This document shows, in pieces, positions 28,094 to 36,893 of a stretch of 64,000 bases of DNA. Made by a program: the position numbers and the translations under genes. Source of the DNA: Patescibacteria group bacterium (GTDB lineage Bacteria > Patescibacteriota > Gracilibacteria > UBA1369); the NCBI GenBank assembly GCA_963169655.1, contig CAUJCM010000003.1, forward strand, positions 127,465-191,464, given 5' to 3'. How positions within the stretch are numbered: position 1 is the stretch's first letter; every line of letters starts with the position of its first letter. A model generated the notes under the pieces. It saw nothing but the letters and a program-made list of their open reading frames with translations, made no database searches and was not told where the DNA came from.

Positions 28094-28909
28094 TTATTTT
28101 TTATTAATTTCTTTTAGATAACCTTCATTATAGAGATAAGATAAAACTCTACCTTCATTGCGATATTTCTCAAGTGCTTCCTGTAACGTAATTTCATTAT
28201 TTTTTAACATTTTAATCACTTCTTCTGCTTGTCTAGTAGAATGTTTAAAAAGTTTTTCTCCTTTAACAACCAATCCCATTCCAATTACAAAAATCACACC
28301 TAACATCATCCAAAATACTCCCCTTTCAATATGCACACCCATTGGCTCAAAAGCGAGTTTTGTACCCACAAAAAAGACTAATTGATAGGCTAAATCTTCT
28401 AGTTTTGGATACCTTTCCAAAACTTTCACAAAATATGTCGAAGCAAATCTCATTAAAATAATTCCTATAATTCCTCCAAACCACAAAACCCATAATTTTT
28501 CACTAAAAGCTACTGCGGTAGTAATACTATCAATTGAAAAGACAATATCAGTGAGTTCCACAGCTAAAATTACTTTCCAAAAATTTTTTAAAGATTTTTT
28601 ATCTTCGGGAGTATGATCTGCAATACCAAAAAACATATGTTTTAAAGCAAGATAAATCAAATATGCTCCACCAAATAATTTAAAAATTTCGTATTGAACC
28701 AAATAAATTGCAAAAGTAACAGCAACAATCCTAAATAAAAAAGCTCCCCAAATACCCAATGTTAAAGCTTTCTTTCTTAATTTTACTGGAAGATCTTTGA
28801 CTAAAATTGCCAAAACTAAAGCATTATCGACAGATAATATTCCTTCAAGAAGTGCAAGAGTACCTACTGTAAAAATATCTTGAAACTCAAATGATCCAAT
28901 ACCAATCAT
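28094..28909 (-). CDS. TerC family integral membrane protein
   Basis: 271 residues with about seven hydrophobic helices. The family signatures are LLEGILSVDNALVLAILVKD near the N-terminus and AVELTDIVFSIDSITTAVAF in the middle, with the acidic residues in the membrane that are thought to bind metal. TerC/Alx/YkoY proteins export manganese and help metalate secreted enzymes. No manganese riboswitch was recognised in the short upstream gap. A C-terminal helical tail (TRQAEEVIKMLKNNEITLQE) extends into the cytoplasm. Confidence 0.9.
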   Translation of the reverse strand: MIGIGSFEFQDIFTVGTLALLEGILSVDNALVLAILVKDLPVKLRKKALTLGIWGAFLFRIVAVTFAIYLVQYEIFKLFGGAYLIYLALKHMFFGIADHTPEDKKSLKNFWKVILAVELTDIVFSIDSITTAVAFSEKLWVLWFGGIIGIILMRFASTYFVKVLERYPKLEDLAYQLVFFVGTKLAFEPMGVHIERGVFWMMLGVIFVIGMGLVVKGEKLFKHSTRQAEEVIKMLKNNEITLQEALEKYRNEGRVLSYLYNEGYLKEINKK

Positions 28910-28949
28910 AAATTTAGATTATAATACAAAGAGATTTTACTTGTTAATA

Positions 28950-28995
28950 AATAAAAGTAAAACTAAAAGAAGCTTACCTTGGTTTAGTTTTACCT
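28950..28995 (-). terminator. Terminator after glyA
   Basis: GTAAAACTAAA and TTTAGTTTTAC (11 bp) flank a 15-base loop; in the minus direction a T-rich run follows. Confidence 0.8.
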
Positions 28996-28998
28996 TTT

Positions 28999-30504
28999 TT
29001 AATCAAGTTCAGGATATAATTTAAAATTATTTAATAAAGCTTCAACTTGCTGTTTTACTTTAAATTTTACTTCTTCATTCAGTACATACTTTGCTAAGCT
29101 TTTCACCCCATTCTTATCTAAACTAGCTTCACATTTACTTAGTATTTCATTAATTAAATTTGCAATTATTTTCATTTCCTCAATCCCCATTCCAAGAGTA
29201 GTTAAAGCGGCAGTCCCAAGCCTAAGTCCACTAGTATACCAAACACCATTTGGGTCAAAAGGTATGGAATTTCTATTTAAAGTAAGTCCACATTCTCTTA
29301 GTGCATCTTCAGCTTGTCTTCCAGTTAAATTAAAACTTTTAGCCACATTAATTTGAAGCAAGTGATTGTCAGTTCCATTAGTTAAAACAGTCATACCTAA
29401 ATTCATACACTCTTCAGCCAAAGCTTTACTATTTTCTACAATCTTTTTTGCATATTCTTTAAATTCAGGTTTTAAAGCTTCTTTAAAAGCAATAGCTTTT
29501 GCAGCCATAACTTGTGGAAGAGGTCCTCCCAAAACCATTGGACATCCTTTATCAATAAATTCAGCTAACCAGCTTTTTGCAAGAATTATTCCGCCTCTTG
29601 GGCCTCTCAGAGTCTTATGAGTAGTCGATGTAACAATATCAGCGTAAGTTATTGGATTAAATTCACCTTCAAAAACTTTACCCGCAACAAGTCCAGCAAA
29701 ATGAGCCATATCCACCATTAAAACAGCTCCAACTTCATCGGCAATTTTACGCATTTTAGCAAAATCTATCTTTCTTGGATAAGCAGAAAATCCAGCAAGT
29801 AAAATCAAAGGTTTAACTTCTCTTGCCATCTCAGCAATTTGTTGATAGTCCAAAAGGCCAGTCTCTTTAGAAACAGAATATTGATAAGCATCAAACAAGG
29901 TAGCTGAAACATTCATTCTATAACCATGAGTCAAATGTCCACCGGAACCAATATCTAAAGCTAATAATTTTTGATTTAAAGTTAATTTTCTTAAATCATT
30001 CCAATCTTCAGCACTCAAACCTCTGACATCTTTAATGGCTTCTTTTCCTTGATTAATCAAATCTTGATTATATTTTTCTAAAAAATCCTTTTGAACTTTT
30101 GCATTTAAAATAGCTAAAAAAGCTACTAAATTTGCATCCGCACCAGAATGAGGTTGGACATAAGCATACTCTGCCCCAAACAGCTCACAAGCTAAATTTT
30201 TAGCTTCCATTTCAATATCATCAATATTTCCACACCCAGCATAAAATCTTGCTTTTGGCACTCCTTCTGCATATTTATCTGTTAATAAATTTCCCATAGC
30301 TTGTTGAACAGCTAATGAGGAATAATTTTCTGAAGCAATTAATTTTAAATAACTTCTTTGATCTCTTAACTCATTTAAAATTGACTCTGCTATTTTAGGA
30401 TTTTCTTCAGCAATATTATCTAAACCCGCATAAAAAGAAATTGCTGATTTTGATGCTTGTTGAATTTCTTTTCCTTCTAAAAATTTTACTAAATATTGAG
30501 ACAT
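28999..30504 (-). CDS. glyA: Serine hydroxymethyltransferase, long form
   Basis: 501 residues, compared with about 415-430 for most GlyA proteins. It interconverts serine and glycine with transfer of a one-carbon unit to tetrahydrofolate, using PLP. Conserved text: RSYLKLIASENYSSLAVQQA, KYAEGVPKARFYAGC, PHSGADAN, GGHLTHGYRMNVS, VDMAHFAGLVAG and STTHKTLRGPRGG with the PLP lysine K297. The extra length comes from an N-terminal extension of about 25 residues and an insertion of about 45 residues (roughly 138-182) before GGHLTHG. Long GlyA forms of about 500 residues occur in Chlamydia. Lies 22 bases behind the flippase gene in the same direction. Confidence 0.96.
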   Translation of the reverse strand: MSQYLVKFLEGKEIQQASKSAISFYAGLDNIAEENPKIAESILNELRDQRSYLKLIASENYSSLAVQQAMGNLLTDKYAEGVPKARFYAGCGNIDDIEMEAKNLACELFGAEYAYVQPHSGADANLVAFLAILNAKVQKDFLEKYNQDLINQGKEAIKDVRGLSAEDWNDLRKLTLNQKLLALDIGSGGHLTHGYRMNVSATLFDAYQYSVSKETGLLDYQQIAEMAREVKPLILLAGFSAYPRKIDFAKMRKIADEVGAVLMVDMAHFAGLVAGKVFEGEFNPITYADIVTSTTHKTLRGPRGGIILAKSWLAEFIDKGCPMVLGGPLPQVMAAKAIAFKEALKPEFKEYAKKIVENSKALAEECMNLGMTVLTNGTDNHLLQINVAKSFNLTGRQAEDALRECGLTLNRNSIPFDPNGVWYTSGLRLGTAALTTLGMGIEEMKIIANLINEILSKCEASLDKNGVKSLAKYVLNEEVKFKVKQQVEALLNNFKLYPELD

Positions 30505-30526
30505 TTATTTTGTTTTAATTTATAAA

Positions 30527-32149
30527 TTAATCATCAGTTTTAATATTATCTTGAATTTCAGCAGTAGTAATTGAATCTTCACTTGTAACTATTTTTTTCT
30601 TTAATACCATTTTAATCATATCTTTCGTTAAAGCACCTGTTAGCATTAATAGTATTCCATACACTAAAGCTCCTATTGGGATTAAAATAATAAAATTTTT
30701 ATTTCCTAAATTAGCAAAATGAGAAGTAGGACCATTCAAGTAATAAATTACTACACCCATAATGAAAGAACTAAAAATAATTTTCCAAAAACTATTTAAT
30801 TTGATTGAAAAATTAATATATCTCTTTGCCAAAAGAAAACTGGCTACAAAAATATATAATTCAGTCAACACATTAGCATAAGCAGCACCTTTGACACCCC
30901 ATTTTGGTATCCACCACCAAGTAAGCACAATAGTTAAAACAGCTCCAATTAAATTTCTAACAAGTAATTTTTCCTGATGGTCAGAAGCAACTAAAACATA
31001 TCCAAATAAACCACTTAAGAAGCTAAATAATAAAGCAACTATTAAAATTTGGAGAACAATATCAGATCCAATATAGCCTGTACTTAAATTTGTTAAAAAT
31101 TCAGGGGTAGTAATGAAGTAGATAAATTGATACGAAAGTAATATTGTTCCAATTACTATCGGTAAAGCACTCATCATCAAGAAATCGAATGATACTTGGA
31201 TTATTTTTTTATGAGAACCATCTTTTTTAGTTAATGCAGTAGTTAAAAATGGAAGTATAGCATTCATAAAATATAAAGGAATAATTCCAGCAGCTTCTAG
31301 CATTGTTGAAGGTGCAGAATAAGTTGCCACAAAACTTGCTCCTTTCATATTTAAAAGTAAAATTGATCCAATTCTAAAGCAAATTTGATTGAGTATTAGG
31401 GCAATTCCATAAGGTAAAGCTTTCCATAATACATTTTTCCAAAAGTCCCAATTAAAATGTAATTTAATTTTTGTTAATTTCTTGGAGAATTGTGCAGTAG
31501 AAAAATACATAGCTATATTTCCAATTACACCAGCAATAATAATCCACATAAAAGAACTATTAGAAACGGAACAAGCCCCTCCTTCTGTAAACATTTCAAC
31601 AGCTTGAGGCTCACAATTATGAGGATAAATTAAATAAATAATTACTAGCATCCCTAGTACTCCAACAATTTTTCCTATAATTGAACCCAATGAATTTTTT
31701 TCCATTTGTAAATGGACTTGCAAGGTAGTTGATACTGTCCCAGTCATTATTGCAAACACAGACCCAATTGAAGCAACTGCAACTGCATAGGGTGCAATAG
31801 TTCCTTGAAATTCTTTAATTAAAAATGCACTGCCAAAAGCAATTAGTGAAACAAAAATAATTACAATTAATCTGGCAGTTAACATATTTCCCATCACCAT
31901 TTCTTCTTTATCAGGATTTTTACTCATTTCCCGCACACCAATCGTATAAAGGCCCATATCTGCAATAATTGCAAATAAAGCTAAAAATTCAAAAATAGAC
32001 TTGTACATCCCATATCCTTCTTTCCCCATATATGTAGTCAAAACTTTCAAAACAACAATAGAAAGCACTCCAATCAATACTTTAGCAATTACTTGAGAAA
32101 CTGTATTAAGCATAATTTTCCTTGCAATTTGAGGCTGTGCAGCATTCAT
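30527..32149 (-). CDS. Polysaccharide/lipid flippase (Wzx/MurJ-like, MOP superfamily)
   Basis: 540 residues with 12-14 hydrophobic helices. The N-terminus, IARKIMLNTVSQVIAKVLIG then VLKVLTTYMGKEGYGMY, is the usual opening of oligosaccharide flippases of the MOP superfamily, and the internal repeat around ATYSAPSTMLEAAGIIPLYF fits the second half. These proteins move lipid-linked sugars across the membrane for surface polymer assembly. A 40-residue acidic tail faces the cytoplasm. The exact substrate is not visible. Divergent from the hypothetical gene at 32279. Confidence 0.88.
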   Translation of the reverse strand: MNAAQPQIARKIMLNTVSQVIAKVLIGVLSIVVLKVLTTYMGKEGYGMYKSIFEFLALFAIIADMGLYTIGVREMSKNPDKEEMVMGNMLTARLIVIIFVSLIAFGSAFLIKEFQGTIAPYAVAVASIGSVFAIMTGTVSTTLQVHLQMEKNSLGSIIGKIVGVLGMLVIIYLIYPHNCEPQAVEMFTEGGACSVSNSSFMWIIIAGVIGNIAMYFSTAQFSKKLTKIKLHFNWDFWKNVLWKALPYGIALILNQICFRIGSILLLNMKGASFVATYSAPSTMLEAAGIIPLYFMNAILPFLTTALTKKDGSHKKIIQVSFDFLMMSALPIVIGTILLSYQFIYFITTPEFLTNLSTGYIGSDIVLQILIVALLFSFLSGLFGYVLVASDHQEKLLVRNLIGAVLTIVLTWWWIPKWGVKGAAYANVLTELYIFVASFLLAKRYINFSIKLNSFWKIIFSSFIMGVVIYYLNGPTSHFANLGNKNFIILIPIGALVYGILLMLTGALTKDMIKMVLKKKIVTSEDSITTAEIQDNIKTDD

Positions 32150-32238
32150 TTAACAAACAGTTTTTATATTCTTTGCATTTACTTTTACATCATTTTATCT
32201 ATTTACTTCAAGCGTATTGAAATATTAAAAATTTTAAA

Positions 32239-32244
32239 TATAAT
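32239..32244 (+). promoter_or_regulatory. -10 box of the gene at 32279
   Basis: TATAAT, 34 bases before the ATG. Confidence 0.4.
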
Positions 32245-32278
32245 AGCTTCTACTTTTTAAAAAGAATTATTTTTTTTT

Positions 32279-33211
32279 ATGGAACAAATAAAAAGAGCCG
32301 AAATAGTGTTTGAATCAGTTAAGTATCTACAAATCAAATTATTGAAAAGATTTTTTCCTGTGCTTGAATACAGCAATATAGAAAAAAACCTTTTTGAAAT
32401 AAACCAAAACTACTCTTCACAACTAGAAACAAATAGTTTTGCAATACTTGCATTTGACGCTGTTTTTAGTCCTGGAATTATTCCCACTACTCAAGAAGTT
32501 TATTATAGAAAAGCCTATCAAGATTATTTTAAATACTTATATAATTTAGATGTTTTTGATAATGAAACTCAAAAATTTATTTATCCAAATATTTTAGAAT
32601 TTCAAGATTCCTCACTAAATTCAACTTTAGATTTCCTAGAGTGGATAGCTAATTTAAGAGCTATTGCAATGCTCAAATCTCGTCTTGGAGGTGATCACAA
32701 TATTACAAATTCAATTAAAAATAATTTAATAGAATCAGCTTTATGCCGAATGGCTGAAAATGGAGAAGTTTGGATTGATGAATTGATTTACTCATTACCG
32801 ATAAAAATGCAAGAAAGATTAGATAGAATAAGTAAGGAAATAAATTCATTGTTATTAGAAGGAAAAACGCTAACACCAGGACAATTTTTTCGTATTGCAA
32901 ATGAAATAGAATTTAATGAGGCAGAATATTTGAGAGGCGATATCGAGGGCAGAGTTAGTATGATTCTCGATACTTATGAAGAAACTAGTGAGGACGAAAG
33001 ATTATCAATTTTACCACCTGTATCCATTTCATTTGAAAAAAACACATTTAATAGCTTGAAAGAAAATAATTCAGAAAATAAATTATCTTTTAAAGAAGGT
33101 AGAGTTAATGGAAATTTAAGCCAATATTTTTCAAGTGATGAGCAAGCTAGTAAAATAACCAGAATATTACTAGGTATGGATTTAGATTTGCCCAAGCCTT
33201 GGTTCAAATAA
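32279..33211 (+). CDS. Hypothetical helical protein
   Basis: 310 residues; no family recognised. The sequence is mostly helical and acidic with no signal peptide or membrane helix. Distinct segments are a hydrophobic N-terminal helix region (SVKYLQIKLLKRFFPVLEYS), a central ALCRMAENGEVWIDELIYSL and a C-terminal SDEQASKITRILLGMDLDLP. It precedes prfB by 65 bases on the same strand and may be co-transcribed. Codon use is like its neighbours, so it is probably an authentic resident gene. Confidence 0.65.
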   Translation: MEQIKRAEIVFESVKYLQIKLLKRFFPVLEYSNIEKNLFEINQNYSSQLETNSFAILAFDAVFSPGIIPTTQEVYYRKAYQDYFKYLYNLDVFDNETQKFIYPNILEFQDSSLNSTLDFLEWIANLRAIAMLKSRLGGDHNITNSIKNNLIESALCRMAENGEVWIDELIYSLPIKMQERLDRISKEINSLLLEGKTLTPGQFFRIANEIEFNEAEYLRGDIEGRVSMILDTYEETSEDERLSILPPVSISFEKNTFNSLKENNSENKLSFKEGRVNGNLSQYFSSDEQASKITRILLGMDLDLPKPWFK

Positions 33212-33276
33212 ATTTTTTCTAAATTGCAGAAATACCATTTAAACTGTTATTATCAGACAAAATATCTGCATATATT

Positions 33277-34377
33277 ATGTATGAACATAAAGTTAAGTTA
33301 GAAAATATTGCATCAGAAGTAAATAATGCAATAGCAATCATTGACCTAAACAATTTACAACAGCAAATTCAAAGTCTTGAAGGACAAACACAAAATAGTC
33401 ACTTTTGGGAGGACAATCAAAAAGCACAAAAAATCAGTAAAAAACTTTCAAATATCCAAAAAGAATTTCAAGAATGGACAGACATTAAGGAAGATATCAA
33501 AGCATTAGAAGAGTTGTCTTTAACAGTAAATATGGATGAAGATCCTAGTCTTGCAACAGAATTTATAGAAATGGTAGATTTACTAGAGAAAAAGTGGCAA
33601 AAATTAGAAATAAAAACCTTTCTATCAGGTAAATATGACTCTGAAAATGCTATTATTTCGCTTCATGCTGGTACAGGAGGTAAAGATGCTATGGATTTTG
33701 TCGCAATATTATTAAGGATGTATTTAAGATGGGCCGAAAATCAAGGGTTTAATACTGAGGTTATAGATAAATCAGATGGTGAAGAAGTAGGTATTAAATC
33801 AGTCACTGTTAGTATTCAAGGTCCTTATGCTTATGGATATTTAAAACAAGAAAAAGGAGTACATCGATTAGTGAGAAATTCACCTTTCAATAGCAAAAAT
33901 TCAAGGGAAACATCTTTTGCTTTAGTTGAAGTAATGCCGGATATAAGTTTGGATATACAAGCTAAAATCAATAAAGATGATTTAAGAGTTGATACTTTTA
34001 GATCTGGTGGAGCTGGAGGTCAAAATGTTAATAAAGTATCTAGCGCGGTTCGCATTACTCATATTCCCACAAATATTGTTGTTACAGTACAAAATGAAAG
34101 ATCTCAACTTCAAAATAAGGAACAGGCTATGAAGATTTTAGCAGCAAAATTAATTGAATTGGCTGAGAAACAACAGGTTGAAGAGCTATCACAAATCAAA
34201 GGGCAACCAGTTCAAATGAGTTGGGGTAATCAAATTAGATCTTATGTTTTACAGCCATATAAATTAGTCAAAGACCATCGAAATAATTATGAAGAAAATG
34301 ACACTGATAAGGTCTTTAATGGTGAAATTGATGGCTTTATTGAATCAGAGCTAAAAAATAAAACGCTAAATAAGTAG
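33277..34377 (+). CDS. prfB: Peptide chain release factor 2
   Basis: 366 residues. The stop-codon recognition motif SPF at residues 202-204 (HRLVRNSPFNS) identifies RF2, which reads UAA and UGA, rather than RF1. The catalytic GGQ is at 247-249 (SGGAGGQNVNK). N-terminal helices begin at the normal place, so the gene is full length. In many bacteria prfB contains an in-frame TGA and a programmed +1 frameshift; here none is present. RF2 implies that UGA is a stop codon in this organism. The 3' end overlaps def by 12 bases in convergent orientation. Confidence 0.96.
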   Translation: MYEHKVKLENIASEVNNAIAIIDLNNLQQQIQSLEGQTQNSHFWEDNQKAQKISKKLSNIQKEFQEWTDIKEDIKALEELSLTVNMDEDPSLATEFIEMVDLLEKKWQKLEIKTFLSGKYDSENAIISLHAGTGGKDAMDFVAILLRMYLRWAENQGFNTEVIDKSDGEEVGIKSVTVSIQGPYAYGYLKQEKGVHRLVRNSPFNSKNSRETSFALVEVMPDISLDIQAKINKDDLRVDTFRSGGAGGQNVNKVSSAVRITHIPTNIVVTVQNERSQLQNKEQAMKILAAKLIELAEKQQVEELSQIKGQPVQMSWGNQIRSYVLQPYKLVKDHRNNYEENDTDKVFNGEIDGFIESELKNKTLNK

Positions 34378-34881
34378 ACCTTTCTCCTTGTTTTTTATCT
34401 CTGCTAATTTTATTTCAGCGTCTTCCACTATTTTGTCTACAAATAAAACACCATTTAAGTGATCTATTTCATGTTGAACAATTCTAGCATTTAAGTCAGA
34501 CATTTTTAGCATTTGTTCTTTACCTTTTTTATCTAAAAATTTAACAATAATATCTGTATATCTTTCTACTTCATCAAAGTAATCTGGAATACTTAAACAG
34601 CCTTCAGTATCTATATCTGTTTCTTCAGAGTGATAAACAATTTCAGGATTAATCATTGGTAAAACAACCTCCTGTTCAGTTTGTTGATTTAACAACACGA
34701 CAATCACTCTTTGTAGTACACCAACTTGTGGAGCCGCCAATCCACATCCATTTTCTTCCCCCATAGTCATTTCCATATTCTTAATCAATTTTTGAATATT
34801 TTTATCCACTTTTTTTACAGGCGTAGAAACTTGTCTTAGAATTTCATTTTCTGTGCCAACTTCTATTTTTAATTTAGCCAC
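34366..34881 (-). CDS. def: Peptide deformylase
   Basis: 171 residues with all three deformylase motifs: GCGLAAPQ (45-52), EGCLS (93-97, metal-binding Cys95) and HEIDH (137-141, metal-binding histidines and catalytic glutamate). It removes the formyl group from the first methionine of new proteins. The start follows MAKLKIEVGTENEILRQVST, the usual N-terminus. An upstream AT-rich gap on the minus strand holds its promoter, which I could not define clearly. Confidence 0.96.
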   Translation of the reverse strand: MAKLKIEVGTENEILRQVSTPVKKVDKNIQKLIKNMEMTMGEENGCGLAAPQVGVLQRVIVVLLNQQTEQEVVLPMINPEIVYHSEETDIDTEGCLSIPDYFDEVERYTDIIVKFLDKKGKEQMLKMSDLNARIVQHEIDHLNGVLFVDKIVEDAEIKLAEIKNKEKGLLI

Positions 34882-35057
34882 AAAAGTATATTTAAAAACT
34901 TAATAATCGATTTTAACTATAATTCTCTTGAAAATCAAATTTAGAAATGCCAATATACTCACTCTTTGTCAATTAAAAGAGTTTTATTTCTTTTGGCTGA
35001 TAAAGGACATTTATCTTTTTCGTTCTTTAAAATTACACTTTCTCATCTTTTTACCAC

Positions 35058-35066
35058 AAAGGAGGT
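35058..35066 (+). promoter_or_regulatory. Strong Shine-Dalgarno of the CDP-alcohol phosphatidyltransferase gene
   Basis: AAAGGAGGT, a near-perfect match to the anti-Shine-Dalgarno, four bases before the ATG at 35070. It is unusual here: other genes in the window have none. Confidence 0.85.
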
Positions 35067-35069
35067 TAT

Positions 35070-36059
35070 ATGTGGAATGATTTCCACTGGATCGTCAAAT
35101 ACTTAATAATGCTTAGTGTGGGAACCATCTTGTCCTTGTCTTTACTTGGCTTGTCAAAGCCAAGCATTCTTAAATTATTGGGAGGACTACCTTTTCTTTC
35201 TCCTAATTGGCTCTCGATTTGGAGGGCTCCAATTGTAGGAGCAGGAATCTTAACTTACATTCTTGGAGATAATCAGTCATCTCGATTGATTGGTTATTTG
35301 CTTATTGTTTTGGGACTCACGCTGGACCGCATTGACGGCAAAATGGCCAAAAGCCTGATTTGTCGTTTGAAAAAAGTCCCTTATCCTTTGGATAAAATTG
35401 CCAGAGGAGTTCACTTGTCACAGGGTAGGCTTTGTGCCTGGTATAAAATTAGCGGGCAAAAGGAATATTTGATTGTGATTGAAGATTGGGTCACCCAATT
35501 ACTTCCTACACACACCAAAATTCCTATGTTCAAGCTACATCGAGACACATCCTTACCTGCACAAAAGCAACTCAAGTTAATGTTAACCCACATGGGAGAA
35601 TGGCTTGATCCATTGATTGATAAAATCAATTATCATCCATTACTTGTATGGGCAGCGTTTAAAGGCTACTTGAGTATCACTTTGGTAGTGTTAATGTTAG
35701 TTTTTGACTTCATTAGCACTATCATTCGAGAACCATTTTTGAGTCTTAGATGGTTCAAAATCCTACAGCCTTATGTAAAGGAGGCTAAAGCTAGCGCTTT
35801 TGGTAAAACAAAAGTAGTTTGGCAAATCTGCACAGTGTTGAGTATCATTCCAGTCACAAGCGACTGGTTGACGAAGAAAGAAGCTGAGTATTCCTTTTAC
35901 ATTTCTAGTTTCTTTTTGGGGCTGGGAGTAGTTTCAGGCATACTTAGCGTCATTTCCAGACTTTCATTAAGGCTTTACTTGATGAAGGTTCCTGTTTTCA
36001 AAAGAATCTACAAAGATTTAGAGGAGGTGTACGAACATAAAGTATCAGAAAAAGATTAA
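35070..36059 (+). CDS. CDP-alcohol phosphatidyltransferase-like membrane protein with split motif
   Basis: 329 residues with several membrane helices. The family motif D-x2-D-G-x2-A-R-x8-G-x3-D-x3-D is present but split: DRIDGKMAK (D86, D89) and GEWLDPLID (D180, D184) are separated by about 81 residues instead of 8. The insert (about 95-170) contains charged and hydrophobic stretches. The PNWLSIWR text before it matches the usual PN-x-L-x-x-R. Members make phospholipids such as phosphatidylglycerol phosphate. The gene has a strong Shine-Dalgarno, about 40-42% G+C in two hand-counted 60-base lines against 30-32% in neighbours, and its own terminator, pointing to horizontal origin. Confidence 0.75.
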   Translation: MWNDFHWIVKYLIMLSVGTILSLSLLGLSKPSILKLLGGLPFLSPNWLSIWRAPIVGAGILTYILGDNQSSRLIGYLLIVLGLTLDRIDGKMAKSLICRLKKVPYPLDKIARGVHLSQGRLCAWYKISGQKEYLIVIEDWVTQLLPTHTKIPMFKLHRDTSLPAQKQLKLMLTHMGEWLDPLIDKINYHPLLVWAAFKGYLSITLVVLMLVFDFISTIIREPFLSLRWFKILQPYVKEAKASAFGKTKVVWQICTVLSIIPVTSDWLTKKEAEYSFYISSFFLGLGVVSGILSVISRLSLRLYLMKVPVFKRIYKDLEEVYEHKVSEKD

Positions 36060-36097
36060 AACTCATCAATCAATCAAATGTTTGGTGAGTTTTTTTT
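36060..36097 (+). terminator. Terminator of the CDP-alcohol phosphatidyltransferase gene
   Basis: AACTCATCAA pairs with TTGGTGAGTT (one G-U), followed by eight or more T's. Confidence 0.88.
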
Positions 36098-36098
36098 A

Positions 36099-36893
36099 TT
36101 AATTCTTCATACCAAAACCTTTTTGCAGTAAATAGTGGCAATAAATAGTCAAAACAAAAGTAAATCCGCAAAGTATTAAAACAGAATACCAAATATTTAC
36201 ATCTGAAAAACCATAAAAACCATATCTAAAACCATCAACCATATAAAGAATTGGATTAAGTTTAGAGATTTTCTGCCAAAATTCTGGAAGTCTATCGATT
36301 GAGTAAAAAACACCCCCTAAGTAAGTTAAAGGAGTTAAAATAAAAGTTGGGAAAATCATCGTATCGTCAAATTTTTTTGCAAAAATTGCATTAATTAGAC
36401 CTCCTAACGAAAACAATATTGCTGTCAAAATCACAAAAAACAAAATTAACCAAATATTATAAATAGTTGGTCTGGTAAAAAATACAGAAACAATAAATAC
36501 GATTGTACCAACTATTATACCTCTCAATGCTCCCCCACCTACATATCCAGCAATAATCACCCAATTTGGAGTAGGTGATACTAAGAGTTCCTCTACAAAT
36601 CTTTGAAATTTTGATGAAAAAAATGAAGAAACAACATTTGCAAATGAACTACTAATCACTGACATCATAATCAATCCTGGGACAATAAATGACATATAAG
36701 AAATTCCATTAATTTCAGAAAGTTGAGAGCCGATAAAGCTTCCAAAAATTACAAAATACAAGGTTTGAGTAATCACGGGAGGCAAAAAAGCTTGTGTCCA
36801 AATTCTAAAGAATCTCACAACTTCTTTTCTTATTATTGTTTTAAAAGCTATCCAATTAGCTTGAAAACCTGTTTTTTGAAAATTATTCTGCAT
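36099..36893 (-). CDS. ABC-2 type transporter permease
   Basis: 264 residues with six membrane helices of the ABC-2 permease type. Indicators are KEVVRFFRIWTQAFLPPVIT at the N-terminus, FSLGGLINAIFAKKFDD in the middle and LTYLGGVFYSIDRLP followed by the LNPILYMVDGFRYGF segment, the family signature in YadH/DrrB-like permeases. The ATPase partner is the adjacent gene; the start codon directly follows its stop. The substrate of the exporter is unknown. Confidence 0.92.
   Translation of the reverse strand: MQNNFQKTGFQANWIAFKTIIRKEVVRFFRIWTQAFLPPVITQTLYFVIFGSFIGSQLSEINGISYMSFIVPGLIMMSVISSSFANVVSSFFSSKFQRFVEELLVSPTPNWVIIAGYVGGGALRGIIVGTIVFIVSVFFTRPTIYNIWLILFFVILTAILFSLGGLINAIFAKKFDDTMIFPTFILTPLTYLGGVFYSIDRLPEFWQKISKLNPILYMVDGFRYGFYGFSDVNIWYSVLILCGFTFVLTIYCHYLLQKGFGMKN

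Noticed and set aside
33277..34377. Programmed frameshift in prfB
   Set aside because: The frame is continuous from the ATG through the N-terminal helices; no early TGA exists.
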